57,262 bases of DNA from assembly GCA_903924465.1 (NCBI GenBank), contig CAIYBN010000049.1, positions 1 to 57,262 of the forward strand. The letters run 5' to 3'. A model generated the notes under the pieces. That model was not told the DNA's origin. It searched no databases and saw nothing but the letters and a program-made list of their open reading frames with translations. Position numbers and translations under genes: made by a program. Shown here piece after piece: positions 33,103 through 41,586 of the stretch; within the stretch, counting starts at the first letter, position 1, and each line of letters opens with the position of its first letter. Origin of the DNA: an uncultured Myxococcales bacterium. Lineage in GTDB: Bacteria > Myxococcota_A > UBA9042.

Positions 33103-34368
33103 CTAACCCTGTTGAACCGCCTGCGTGAGCTTCATCATCGGCAGCAGGATTGCCGCCACCAGGAACGCCACCACAAGGCCCATGAACACAATCATCAACG
33201 GCTCCAGCAACGACGTCAGGGCGTTGACCCGCGTGTCGACCTGGTTCTCATAGCTCTCCGACACGTTCTTCAACATGTTTTCCAACTCGCCCGAGCGCTC
33301 GCCGATGGAAATCATGTGCACGACCATCGGCGGAAATTGGTTGGAGCGCTTGAGCGGTCCGGCAATGCTGTCGCCTTCGCGGATCGCGTTGCGCGCTTCC
33401 AGCAGCACGTTCGCCAGCACCCGGTTGGCCACGACGTTTTCGACGATTTCCATCGCGGTCAGCAGCGGCACACCCGACGACAGCAGCGTCGCGAGCGTCC
33501 GGGAGAAACGCGAAATGGCGATTTTGCGGATGAGGTCGCCCAAAATCGGCACCTTCAGCAAGTTGCGGTCTTTCCAGTTCGCGCCGGTCTCGCTCCCCAG
33601 CCACTTGCGCCCCGCGATGACCACGGCCGCGCCGCCGGGCACGTACAGCCACCACCAGCCCGTCACAAAGTGCGAGGCCGCGATGAGGATTTTGGTCAGC
33701 GGCGGCAGATCCGCGCCCAAATCCTCAAACATCACGGTAATTTGCGGCACGACAAAGACCATCATGCCGGTGACGATCGCGAACGAAATCATGAGCATGA
33801 TGACCGGATAGGTCATGGCGCCGATAATCTTGTTGCGCAACCGCACCTGCGATTCGGTGAAGTCGGCCAGCCGCGCCAGCACGGTGTCGAGATTGCCCGA
33901 CGATTCGCCGGCGCGCGCCATGTTGTAGTACGTCGTCTCAAAGACCTTGTCGTGTACCGCCAGCGCCCGCCAGAACGGCGCGCCCTCGTTCACGTCCGTG
34001 CGCACGCGCGCGAGGATCCGCTTCAGCTTGGGATTTTCGACCTGCTCGACAATCGCCGCCAGACTGTCCACCAGCGGCACGCCCGCCTTGATGAGCGTCG
34101 CCAACTGCCTGGTCATCTCGCTGACATCCTGCGGCGTGATGCGGATCAGCCACTCTTCCAGGTCGATTTCCCGCGAACCCTGTTTCTTCGCGCCGCCGAC
34201 GCCGATCTTGCCCTTGTTTTTGCCGCGCGCGTTGGACTCGTGGTACTCGATGAGGAAGATGCGGTCGCGACGCAGGGCATTTTTGAGCGCACGGACGCCG
34301 TCGACGTCGAGGACGCCTTTGACGGTCTTGCCGTTCGCATCTTTGCCTGTGTACTCGTAAACCGCCAT
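33103..34368 (-). CDS. gspF: Type II secretion inner-membrane platform protein GspF
   Basis: GspF is the polytopic platform protein that couples the GspE motor to pseudopilus growth. The 421-residue product starts MAVYEYTGKDANGKTVKGVL and has two related halves, each with the GspF signature: TRQLATLIKAGVPLVDSLA and SRTLATLLSSGVPLLTAME. Three hydrophobic regions are seen, the last near the C-terminus (LMIVFMGLVVAFLVAAILLPM). It lies six bases after gspE, with a spacer of 50 bases to gspG. Confidence 0.97.
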   Translation of the reverse strand: MAVYEYTGKDANGKTVKGVLDVDGVRALKNALRRDRIFLIEYHESNARGKNKGKIGVGGAKKQGSREIDLEEWLIRITPQDVSEMTRQLATLIKAGVPLVDSLAAIVEQVENPKLKRILARVRTDVNEGAPFWRALAVHDKVFETTYYNMARAGESSGNLDTVLARLADFTESQVRLRNKIIGAMTYPVIMLMISFAIVTGMMVFVVPQITVMFEDLGADLPPLTKILIAASHFVTGWWWLYVPGGAAVVIAGRKWLGSETGANWKDRNLLKVPILGDLIRKIAISRFSRTLATLLSSGVPLLTAMEIVENVVANRVLANVLLEARNAIREGDSIAGPLKRSNQFPPMVVHMISIGERSGELENMLKNVSESYENQVDTRVNALTSLLEPLMIVFMGLVVAFLVAAILLPMMKLTQAVQQG

Positions 34369-34374
34369 GATTCC

Positions 34375-36099
34375 TTACTCTTCCACGTCCGCATTCGCGA
34401 TTCGCATCACTTCTTCCACGGTCGTCCTGCCCAACATGCACTTGTACGCGCCGTCGTGGAGCAGGGTCAGCATCCCGTTGGCCACCGCACCGCGCTTGAT
34501 CGCGCCCGCGTCGTTCTTGCTGACGACCAGCCGTTTCACGTCCTCGTTGGGCACCAGCAATTCGTGCAAACCCATCCGGCCGGCGTAACCGGACATCGAG
34601 CATTGCGGGCAGCCCTTCGCCGAGAAAAACGTCGCCGTCGCCAGCCGCGGATCGCTCTTGTCCAGGCCGAGCTGCTCGATTTCCAGCGCCGTCGGCGTGT
34701 GCGGCACCTTGCAATCGCGACACAGGACGCGACACAGGCGTTGCGCGAGAATGCCGATGATCGACGACGACAGCAGGAACGGCTCCACGCCCATGTCGAC
34801 CAGACGCGTGAACGTCGAAGCGGCGTCGTTCGTGTGCACCGTCGAGAGCACCAAGTGACCGGTCAGCGCCGCTTGCACCGCGATTTCCGCCGTTTCCAAG
34901 TCGCGAATTTCGCCGACCAGCACCACGTCCGGGTCCTGACGCAAGGTCGCACGCAGACCGCTCGCGAAGGTGAAGCCGATCTTCGGGTTCACCTGCATCT
35001 GGCCAATGCCTTCCAGCTGATATTCCACCGGATCTTCGATCGTCAGGATGTTGATGTCTGGCTTGTTGATCGACATGAGCGCCGAATACAGCGTCGTCGT
35101 CTTGCCGGAACCGGTCGGACCGGTGCAGAGCAAAATGCCGTTCGGCTTGTGCACCAGCTCCTGGATCGCCGTCACCACGTCGTCGCGCATGCCCAGCGTC
35201 TTCAAATCGAGCGTCGTCGAGCCTTTGTCCAAAAGACGCATCACGATTCGTTCGCCGTGCGCGGTCGGAATGGTCGAGAGGCGCAAATCGATGTCGCGGC
35301 CGGCCACCTTGATGCGAATGCGGCCGTCCTGCGGCAAGCGCTTTTCAGCAATATTGAGGCCGCCCATGATCTTCACGCGGCTGGTGATCGACGCCTGGAA
35401 TTTCTTGGAAGTCCGCACGACTTCTTTCAGCACGCCGTCGCGGCGGAACCGCACCAGCACGTACTTCTCCATCGGCTCGATGTGCACGTCCGACACGCGT
35501 TCTTTGGCCGCCTGGTTCAGCACGGAATTGACCAACCGAATGATCGGCGCCTCGTCATCCTCGTCGAGAATGTCCTTGGCGGCGTCTTCCAACTCCATGG
35601 CGATGTCGGCCACGCCGTCGTCGCCTTTCTCCATGTCGTCGACGACCTGATCGGCGCGGGCGCGTCGATCAAACGCAGTGTTGATCGCGGCTTGCAGCAC
35701 GTCCGTCGTGACCAGGAGCGGCTGCACGCGCATGCCGCCGAACATCACGCGCAAGTCGTCCAGCGCGTCCAGCGCCAGCGGATTGGCCACCGCCACTTCA
35801 AGCACGCCGTCGATCTTGCGAATCGGCAGCACTTCCGCTTCGCGGGCATAGCCCATCGTGATGGTCGCCACGAGCGAGACATCCAGCGTTGAGTCGTCGA
35901 TCTTCTCCTGCACCGCCAGGCCAAACTGCTGACCCAGCGCGGTGATCAATTGCAGCCGCGTCACGGAGCCTTGCTGCACGAGGATTTCCCCGGAGAGCCC
36001 TCCGCGCTCTTCTTGCGTCCTCAGCGCAGATTCAATCGCGTCTGCCGAGCAAATGCCCGCATCCAGCAGAATCTCACCGATTGTCCTTGGATCTACCAT
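34375..36099 (-). CDS. gspE: Type II secretion ATPase GspE
   Basis: GspE is the cytoplasmic hexameric ATPase that powers secretion. The 574-residue product has the N1E/N2 domains (GEILLDAGICSADAIESALR and the MshEN-type VEPL-like region), then the ATPase core with Walker A CTGPTGSGKTTTLYSALM, the Asp box LTIEDPVEYQLEGIGQMQV, Walker B LRQDPDVVLVGEIRD and the His box LVLSTVHTND. The C-terminal zinc module shows CRVLCRDCK and CPQCSMSGYAGR, four Cys in two CxxC pairs. The stop lies six bases before gspF, and gspD ends 62 bases upstream. Confidence 0.97.
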   Translation of the reverse strand: MVDPRTIGEILLDAGICSADAIESALRTQEERGGLSGEILVQQGSVTRLQLITALGQQFGLAVQEKIDDSTLDVSLVATITMGYAREAEVLPIRKIDGVLEVAVANPLALDALDDLRVMFGGMRVQPLLVTTDVLQAAINTAFDRRARADQVVDDMEKGDDGVADIAMELEDAAKDILDEDDEAPIIRLVNSVLNQAAKERVSDVHIEPMEKYVLVRFRRDGVLKEVVRTSKKFQASITSRVKIMGGLNIAEKRLPQDGRIRIKVAGRDIDLRLSTIPTAHGERIVMRLLDKGSTTLDLKTLGMRDDVVTAIQELVHKPNGILLCTGPTGSGKTTTLYSALMSINKPDINILTIEDPVEYQLEGIGQMQVNPKIGFTFASGLRATLRQDPDVVLVGEIRDLETAEIAVQAALTGHLVLSTVHTNDAASTFTRLVDMGVEPFLLSSSIIGILAQRLCRVLCRDCKVPHTPTALEIEQLGLDKSDPRLATATFFSAKGCPQCSMSGYAGRMGLHELLVPNEDVKRLVVSKNDAGAIKRGAVANGMLTLLHDGAYKCMLGRTTVEEVMRIANADVEE

Positions 36100-36161
36100 G
36101 CTTGTCGCTCACTCCAACTCAAACATTTCAGTAACGTTCATTGCTTCTGCCGCGCGCCCAG

Positions 36162-39098
36162 TCAGGGCGCTGGCTCGTTCGCCTTCGCCGGCTTCGCGTC
36201 CGGATTCTTCTCGATCACCTTGCTCGAACCCGCCTTGCCCGGCTTGGCCTTGGCTTTCGCTTTGGCCGCTTTCAACGCCTTCGCCGCTTCATCCTTGGCC
36301 GTCGCCGGCTTGGTCGCCGCCTCATCGCCGGTCTTCTCGAGCGCCGGCTTGCCTTCACCCGCGGGCAACTCGATCACGTCCGGCTCCGAACTATCCGGCG
36401 TTTCCTCATCCTTCTTGTCGGAAAAGTCGTCGTGTTCCAGGTTGTGCGAATCCGGGCTGCCGACCATGTCCACGTCCATGTTGTCGAAATACGCCTTCTC
36501 CGCGAGCTTGCGTTCCGCACTCGCCTTGTCGACCGCCTGAAACAGCGACTCCAGGAAGCCTTTCTTCTTGCGGAAATCGACCTTGCCCTCGTACTCCTTC
36601 TTGCGCGTCGCCAGTTCGTCGGCAAAGTCGCGAATCTGCGCCATCTTGGTTTCGTGCAACCGCTCCAAGTCGCTGGGATCCTTGATGATATGTGGCACGA
36701 TCACCAGCATCAGGTTCTTCTTCTCGATCAGCTTCGTGGTCTTGCGGAACAGCATGCCGATGAGCGGCAAGTCGCCGAGAATCGGCACTTTGCTCATGCC
36801 CGACGTCTCGCGATCCGTGACCAAACCGCCGATGACCACCGGCTGCTGGTCGCGCAGCACCACGGTCGCCGTCACTTTGCGCTTGGACGTCGTCGGCCCG
36901 AGGTTGGGATCGATACCTTCGACCTCGTTCAGCTGCTCGTCGATCTTCAGCTTGATGAAGTCCGACTCGTTGATCTGCGGCGTAATCTTCAGCGTCAAAT
37001 CGACGTCCAGGTGCTGGACCGTGCCGCCCATCATGCCGCCCATGCCGCCCATCATGCTGCCGAGGCCGCCCATCGCGCTCATGCCGCCCATCGCGCTGCT
37101 CATGCCGCCCATCAGGCTGCTCAAGCCGCCCATGCCGCCCATCGACTGCGAGCGATACGGCACTTTGCGACCGACCGTGATTTCCGCGTCTTCGTTGTTC
37201 AGCGTCAGGATCGACGGCGTCGACAGCACGTTCACATCCGAGTTTTCCTGAATCGCCTGGATCAGAAAGCCGAACGCCGGGATCGACAGCGTCGTCGCCG
37301 CGGCCACCGAACTCGTACCGGTATTGCCCGCGTTCACGCTCACCAACGGTCCCTGCATGCCCGCGCCGAAACCGCCCTGATTCAACTGATTCAAATCGAT
37401 GCCGCCCATGCCGAGGCCGCCGAGGCCAAAAAGCAGCGGAACCGACGCGCCGCCGATGTCGAACGTCGTGCCCGCCGAGCCCGCCAGCTGCATCTTGCGG
37501 TTCTTCGACGTCGAGATTTCCATGATCACCGCTTCCACGTAGACCTGCTTGCGGCGCCGATCGAGCTCGCTGATGATCTTCTGCAGCGCAATGTAATCCT
37601 TGAGAGAACTCTGGACGATGAGCGAATTGGACTGTTTGTAGGCGGTAATCTTCACATCGCCTTCAAACAAGGACGCCGCGCCGCTTGGGCCCTTGGACGC
37701 GCCGCTGCTGGCTTTGGGTGCACTGCCACTGGCACCGGCCTTCGGCTTGCTGCCGCCACCACCACCACCGCCGGTCAAGCCAGAAAGCGCTTGCGACACG
37801 TCTTCCGCGTCGGCGTTTTCCATGTGGTAGATGTGCATGCCGCCTTCGCCCGGAATCGGCACGTCCAGCTTGCGAATCAGCGCGTCGGCCTTCAGGTAAT
37901 TGGCCCGCGTGGCGATGATGATGATTTGATTCGAGCGATCGTCGGCGATGACCTTGGACAGCACGACCTTGTTGGCCGTCGACGGCACGGCACCCGGAGG
38001 CGCCGCATCTTTGCCCGCGGCCGGAGCCGGTGAACCTTTGCCGCCCGCGTCGAAGATCGAGGTGATCTTTTCGACCAATTCGCCAGCATCCATGTGCTGC
38101 ACGGGGCGGATCCAAATCTTCTCAGCGCCCAAAGGCAGATCCACGTCCGACAACAGCTTCATGATCCGCTGAATGTTGGTGCCCGTGTCCGTAATGATGA
38201 GCGTGTTGTTGGGCGGGTAGACAAAGACGTCGCCGGCCTTGGACTTGAACTTGCCCGCCAACTGCTCCACGTCCTTGGCATCGATGTTCTTCAGCTTGAT
38301 CAGCCGCGTCACGATGTTGTCGTCCGACGGCACCGCTGACTTCGTGCCCAGCACGTTGGCACCGCTCGCCCGCGCCTCGCCGTTGTCGACGATGTGATAG
38401 AAACTGCCCTTTTGCGTCATCGTCAGGCCATTGGCGGCCAACGCGGACAGGAATGCGCGATAGGCCTCGTAGACGCTGACCGGCTGCGGCGACAGGATCG
38501 TGATCTTGCCGCCCTTCTTCTGCGTGTCGATCATGATGTTGCGGTTGGTCCAGCACGACAGCAGCTTGGTCACGGCTTCAATCGGCGCGTCCTGGAAGTC
38601 CATGGTCACGCGCGCGCTGGGCGGGATCTTCTTGCAGCGGATGTCCGCGCCAAAGTTCGCGGTGAACTTGATGATGTCCTCGGGCAGCTTCTTGTCGCTC
38701 GCGTCCACACCGCCGTTCAGCACGCTGGGCAACGCCGCCTTGTCGGTACCGCCGCCACGCGTCGCGCCCGGGTCATCTTCCTTGGGAACGAGCTTCTTGG
38801 TCGTGTCGGCCGGATCGTAGCTCGGGTCCAGCGAGCCCTGTTTGCGCTTCAGCACGCCCGTACCGCCGCCGGCCTTCAGCTCGCCCGGCTTGCCCGTCTT
38901 GTTCAGCGTCCCGGTGCCGGTGCGAACCGGAATCGTCCGATCACTGGGCGCCTCCGCCTTGGGCGGCTCCGGCTTTCCGGCCTGCGCACCACCGGCCGCT
39001 TGCGCCAGGGCGTTGTGGGCCGCGAACATCATGGTCGCGGCCGTCAGCATCTTCAATTTCATGTTATGACTCAGCATGTCTAGCCCGTTGCCTTTCAT
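36162..39098 (-). CDS. gspD: Type II secretion secretin GspD
   Basis: GspD is the outer-membrane channel. The product (978 residues from ATG 39098) has a signal (MLTAATMMFAAHNALAQA), an Ala/Lys/Pro-rich stretch, N0/N1-N3 domains with repeats such as RLIKLKNIDAKDVEQLAGKF, and the secretin core with VGRKVPYRS and DVDLTLKITPQINESD, followed by VTDRETSGMSKVPILGDLPL. Between the gate motif VPYRS and the next strand sits a 40-residue Met/Gly loop. A long Ala/Lys-rich tail ends the protein. ATG 39077 and 39062 are alternative starts; 39098 has AAAGG upstream. It is 66 bases after gspC. Confidence 0.95.
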   Translation of the reverse strand: MKGNGLDMLSHNMKLKMLTAATMMFAAHNALAQAAGGAQAGKPEPPKAEAPSDRTIPVRTGTGTLNKTGKPGELKAGGGTGVLKRKQGSLDPSYDPADTTKKLVPKEDDPGATRGGGTDKAALPSVLNGGVDASDKKLPEDIIKFTANFGADIRCKKIPPSARVTMDFQDAPIEAVTKLLSCWTNRNIMIDTQKKGGKITILSPQPVSVYEAYRAFLSALAANGLTMTQKGSFYHIVDNGEARASGANVLGTKSAVPSDDNIVTRLIKLKNIDAKDVEQLAGKFKSKAGDVFVYPPNNTLIITDTGTNIQRIMKLLSDVDLPLGAEKIWIRPVQHMDAGELVEKITSIFDAGGKGSPAPAAGKDAAPPGAVPSTANKVVLSKVIADDRSNQIIIIATRANYLKADALIRKLDVPIPGEGGMHIYHMENADAEDVSQALSGLTGGGGGGGSKPKAGASGSAPKASSGASKGPSGAASLFEGDVKITAYKQSNSLIVQSSLKDYIALQKIISELDRRRKQVYVEAVIMEISTSKNRKMQLAGSAGTTFDIGGASVPLLFGLGGLGMGGIDLNQLNQGGFGAGMQGPLVSVNAGNTGTSSVAAATTLSIPAFGFLIQAIQENSDVNVLSTPSILTLNNEDAEITVGRKVPYRSQSMGGMGGLSSLMGGMSSAMGGMSAMGGLGSMMGGMGGMMGGTVQHLDVDLTLKITPQINESDFIKLKIDEQLNEVEGIDPNLGPTTSKRKVTATVVLRDQQPVVIGGLVTDRETSGMSKVPILGDLPLIGMLFRKTTKLIEKKNLMLVIVPHIIKDPSDLERLHETKMAQIRDFADELATRKKEYEGKVDFRKKKGFLESLFQAVDKASAERKLAEKAYFDNMDVDMVGSPDSHNLEHDDFSDKKDEETPDSSEPDVIELPAGEGKPALEKTGDEAATKPATAKDEAAKALKAAKAKAKAKPGKAGSSKVIEKNPDAKPAKANEPAP
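37023..37142 (-). repeat. Met/Gly-rich tandem repeat in the gspD gate region
   Basis: About 120 bases encode 40 residues built from M-G-G, M-S and L-G units (for example SSLMGGMSSAMGG and LGSMMGGMGGMMGG), made of imperfect repeats of a CATGCCGCC-like unit on the plus strand. It lies between the conserved gate sequence VGRKVPYRS and the strand DVDLTLKITPQI, where other GspD proteins have a short hairpin. Confidence 0.85.
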
Positions 39099-39164
39099 TT
39101 CGCGCGGCCTTTGCGGCCGTGCGTGCGTCCTGGAACGCTGAAAACTCACTCATTGCGTCCGTGC

Positions 39165-40202
39165 TCACTGAATCGTGTAGCGCAGCGTCTTGGCGATGCC
39201 GTCCCGCTCAATCAGGATGGTCAACCGCGATTTGTTCTTCAGCGCGTCGAACAGCGCCAAGGACTTGTTGGCGCTATCCATCTTTTCGCCGTTCACCGAC
39301 TCCAGGATGTCGCCGTTCTCGAAACCGATTTCCTTGAACAAGCTGGAATCGTTCATGCCCAGCATCTTCACGCCGTCGTACTTGCCGTTGCGGTAGTTCG
39401 GCACCGGCCGGACTTCGCTGCCCAGCTTGGTCACGTCCTTGAGCTTGTCCTGCACGTGTTTGCGCTCCAGCTCGTACGAGTACGCACCGGTCTTTTTGAC
39501 ACCCTGCGCATCCCCCGCCTTGCCGCTCGTTGCCGGCACCGGAGTCGCCGGGCGGCTGGGCGCGCGATCGGGCGGTGGCGCCATCGTCGGCGGTGGCGTG
39601 GGCTGGCCCGGCTGACCTGGCGTCGCCGCCGCTTCGCCTTCCTTGCCGGTGAACATCAGCGCCACCGTCAACTTGTTGTCTTCCTTGAGCACCAGGTAGT
39701 TCCGCGCGATCAGCACGACTTCCGCCTTGCCATCCATCAGCACCGTGCCCACCGACACAACCTTCTGCTCTTTCTTGTCGATTTCCACCGAACCCGACGA
39801 GAACGCCGCTGGCTTGACCACCATCGTGCCCAGCAGCTTGATCGGCAGCGTCGTCGGCTCGTAGGTGGCCTCGATCGGCTTCTCTGGCGTCGTACCATCG
39901 GGACCTTCGCCGCCTTCCGCCGCCTCCGGTTCCTCGGCCGGCTCCGGCGGTTCCTCAATCAGAAACAGGCTGCGGCCGTAGACCAGCGCGCCCGATTCGT
40001 CGCGCATCCGCCCGTCGGTCAGGCGTTTCTGCACGCGCGTTTCGCCCGACGCCGCCGCGATGTTGACCTTCTCCGTGCCGCGTCCCGCCTTGGCCAGCAA
40101 GACGCCCACACCGGCGTTGACCGAACCGGCCACGAGCCAGGCAATGATGCCCAGGGCCAGCAGGTTGATCACCCAGAAATGCCGTTTGACTAAGGTCTCC
40201 AT
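39165..40202 (-). CDS. gspC: Type II secretion protein GspC with PDZ domain
   Basis: GspC bridges the inner-membrane platform to the secretin. The 345-residue product starts METLVKRHFWVINLLALG with a membrane helix (INLLALGIIAWLVAGSVNA), then the homology region (about 135-200, TLPIKLLGTMVVKPAAFSSG ... VVLIARNYLVLKEDNKLTV), a Pro-rich linker, and a PDZ domain at the C-terminus (LFKEIGFENGDILESVNGEK). ATG 40202 has GGAAGACGATCGC before it. It is the first gene of the operon; a sigma-54 promoter lies 69-83 bases upstream. Confidence 0.94.
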   Translation of the reverse strand: METLVKRHFWVINLLALGIIAWLVAGSVNAGVGVLLAKAGRGTEKVNIAAASGETRVQKRLTDGRMRDESGALVYGRSLFLIEEPPEPAEEPEAAEGGEGPDGTTPEKPIEATYEPTTLPIKLLGTMVVKPAAFSSGSVEIDKKEQKVVSVGTVLMDGKAEVVLIARNYLVLKEDNKLTVALMFTGKEGEAAATPGQPGQPTPPPTMAPPPDRAPSRPATPVPATSGKAGDAQGVKKTGAYSYELERKHVQDKLKDVTKLGSEVRPVPNYRNGKYDGVKMLGMNDSSLFKEIGFENGDILESVNGEKMDSANKSLALFDALKNKSRLTILIERDGIAKTLRYTIQ

Positions 40203-40486
40203 GCGATCGTCTTCCGCGCGCCGCGTTGTCGGCGTTTGAGGCTGGGCGCAGTTGCCCGTACGTTGTAGAAGCAAGCTTCGTGCCAGCTTGTGTAAAAAAA
40301 GATCGCCATTGATCCGCCAGTTTGGCCATCAGAAGCGCGCAAAGGTTGCGCCGCGCTGGCACGTCTGCTCACGCTGTCGGGTATTCGTGTGCCATTTTGG
40401 CAATCCCGCGAGGCTCTTGGCGATCTGCGCTGTGGCCAGTATGCTGAAGATACGTCAATCGGCTTGGCGTGCGCCGTGAGGGCCTT
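40203..40486. other. Divergent region of the gsp operon and a Cys-rich lipoprotein
   Basis: This 284-base gap holds the promoter of the minus-strand gsp operon (sigma-54 element at 40271-40285, described separately). The palindrome GAAGC-AA-GCTTC overlaps it (40268-40279). The plus-strand promoter of the Cys-rich lipoprotein should lie right of 40320, but no firm element is seen; a TGGCACG (about 40357) there lacks a matching -12. No RNA gene is visible. Confidence 0.4.
40271..40285 (-). promoter_or_regulatory. Sigma-54 (RpoN) promoter of the gsp operon
   Basis: On the minus strand the sequence reads TGGCAC-GAAGC-TTGC, an exact match to the RpoN consensus TGGCAC-N5-TTGC with the invariant GG at -24 and GC at -12; the flanking bases (C before, T after) also fit. 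The predicted start of transcription is near 40260, giving a leader of about 58 bases to the gspC ATG. Sigma-54 promoters need an enhancer-binding ATPase, so the operon would be switched on by a dedicated activator. No enhancer site was identified. Confidence 0.8.
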
Positions 40487-41572
40487 GTGATCGCATTTCG
40501 TCTGAGTTGCATTGTAGTGATAGGCACTTGCCTTGTTGCTTGCGGCAGCGCCAAGAAGGCGGAGACTGCGGACGACGCGTCAGCGGCGGACGGCAATGCC
40601 GACGCCGCGGCTGAGATCGCCGCAGACGTGACCGACTTGACCGACCTGGGCGGGGATGATGTGGATCCCGGCACCGACGTCGACGACAGCGACACCGACC
40701 AGCCGATCACCGACGCGACGCTGCTCGACATTCCGGACGGCTGCCAAAAATCGTGCAAGTACACCGCGACGGGCCTGCCCAAGGTCTGCGGTCCGGACGG
40801 CTGTGGCTCGGTCTGCGGGTTTTGCGGCAGCGGCAAGATTTGTGCGCCGGACCAACTCAAGTGCAATGAACCGTGCGTGAAGCAATGCACCACGCTCCAG
40901 GGCAAGACCAAAATGTGCGGCGACGACGGCTGTGGCTACGGCGGGCAGTGCGGCGTGTGCGACGCGGGCTTCAACTGCGGCATCGATTTTCTGTGCCATC
41001 CCAACGACTGCAAGCCGACCTGCACCGGCAAGGTTTGCGGCGACGACGGCTGTGGCAAGAACTGCGGCGTGTGCGCGTCGACTGAGTACTGCTCGGACGC
41101 GGGGCAGTGCGTCAAGTCGGTGTGCGCGGGCATCGATCCGAAAGGCAACTGCGAAGCCGACGTTCTGGTCACCTGCACCGGCACGGGCGCGGCGGCCAAG
41201 AAGATCGCCACCGATTGCGCGGCGATTTTGCCAGAAAATACCAAGACCTGTGGATTCGATATCGCCAAGCAGACGAACGCCTGCATCCAGAAGATCTGCA
41301 AGCCGAGTTGCACGTTGCCCGATGGCACGCCCAAGAAGTGCGGCGACAATGGCTGCGGCAAGGACTGCGGCGTCTGCCCAACCGGCTGGGGCTGCCCCGC
41401 CGGTGCTTGCCAGGCCGTCGTGGGCGCAGCGTGCGGCGGCATCGTGACCGTCAGCGGTACCTGTGACGGCAACAAATGGGTCTATTGCCAAAATGGCACA
41501 GTCGCCATCATGGACTGTGCGGCGCTATCGTCGACCTGCGTTTCCAGCGGATCCGGCACCGGCTGCCAGTAG
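40487..41572 (+). CDS. Cys-repeat lipoprotein (CGDDGCG type)
   Basis: The 361-residue product has a lipoprotein signal ending GTCLVACGS, an acidic Ala/Asp linker of about 60 residues, then several repeats of the type C-x3-C...KxCGDDGCGxxCGxC (VCGPDGCGSVCGFC, MCGDDGCGYGGQCGVC, VCGDDGCGKNCGVC, KCGDNGCGKDCGVC). Such repeats are common in lipoproteins of Myxococcota-like genomes. A non-repeat domain lies between about 215 and 265 and at the C-terminus. I chose GTG 40487 because GTGAGGG stands just before it; an in-frame GTG at 40469 gives six more residues. Function unknown, presumably surface-exposed. Confidence 0.82.
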   Translation: MIAFRLSCIVVIGTCLVACGSAKKAETADDASAADGNADAAAEIAADVTDLTDLGGDDVDPGTDVDDSDTDQPITDATLLDIPDGCQKSCKYTATGLPKVCGPDGCGSVCGFCGSGKICAPDQLKCNEPCVKQCTTLQGKTKMCGDDGCGYGGQCGVCDAGFNCGIDFLCHPNDCKPTCTGKVCGDDGCGKNCGVCASTEYCSDAGQCVKSVCAGIDPKGNCEADVLVTCTGTGAAAKKIATDCAAILPENTKTCGFDIAKQTNACIQKICKPSCTLPDGTPKKCGDNGCGKDCGVCPTGWGCPAGACQAVVGAACGGIVTVSGTCDGNKWVYCQNGTVAIMDCAALSSTCVSSGSGTGCQ

Positions 41573-41586
41573 CCGTTTCCCAGTCG

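Noticed and set aside
33112..35892. 926-codon plus-strand open frame across gspF and gspE
   Set aside because: It lies antisense to two clear secretion genes, has an Arg/His/Gln-rich composition without domains, and is a by-product of high-GC codon use.
36141..38033. 630-codon plus-strand open frame over gspD
   Set aside because: Ala/His/Arg-rich repetitive translation, antisense to gspD; its repeats come from the Met/Gly and Ala/Lys regions of gspD.
40350..40375. TGGCACG on the plus strand before the Cys-repeat lipoprotein as a second sigma-54 site
   Set aside because: The sequence five bases downstream is CTCA rather than TTGC, so the -12 element is missing.
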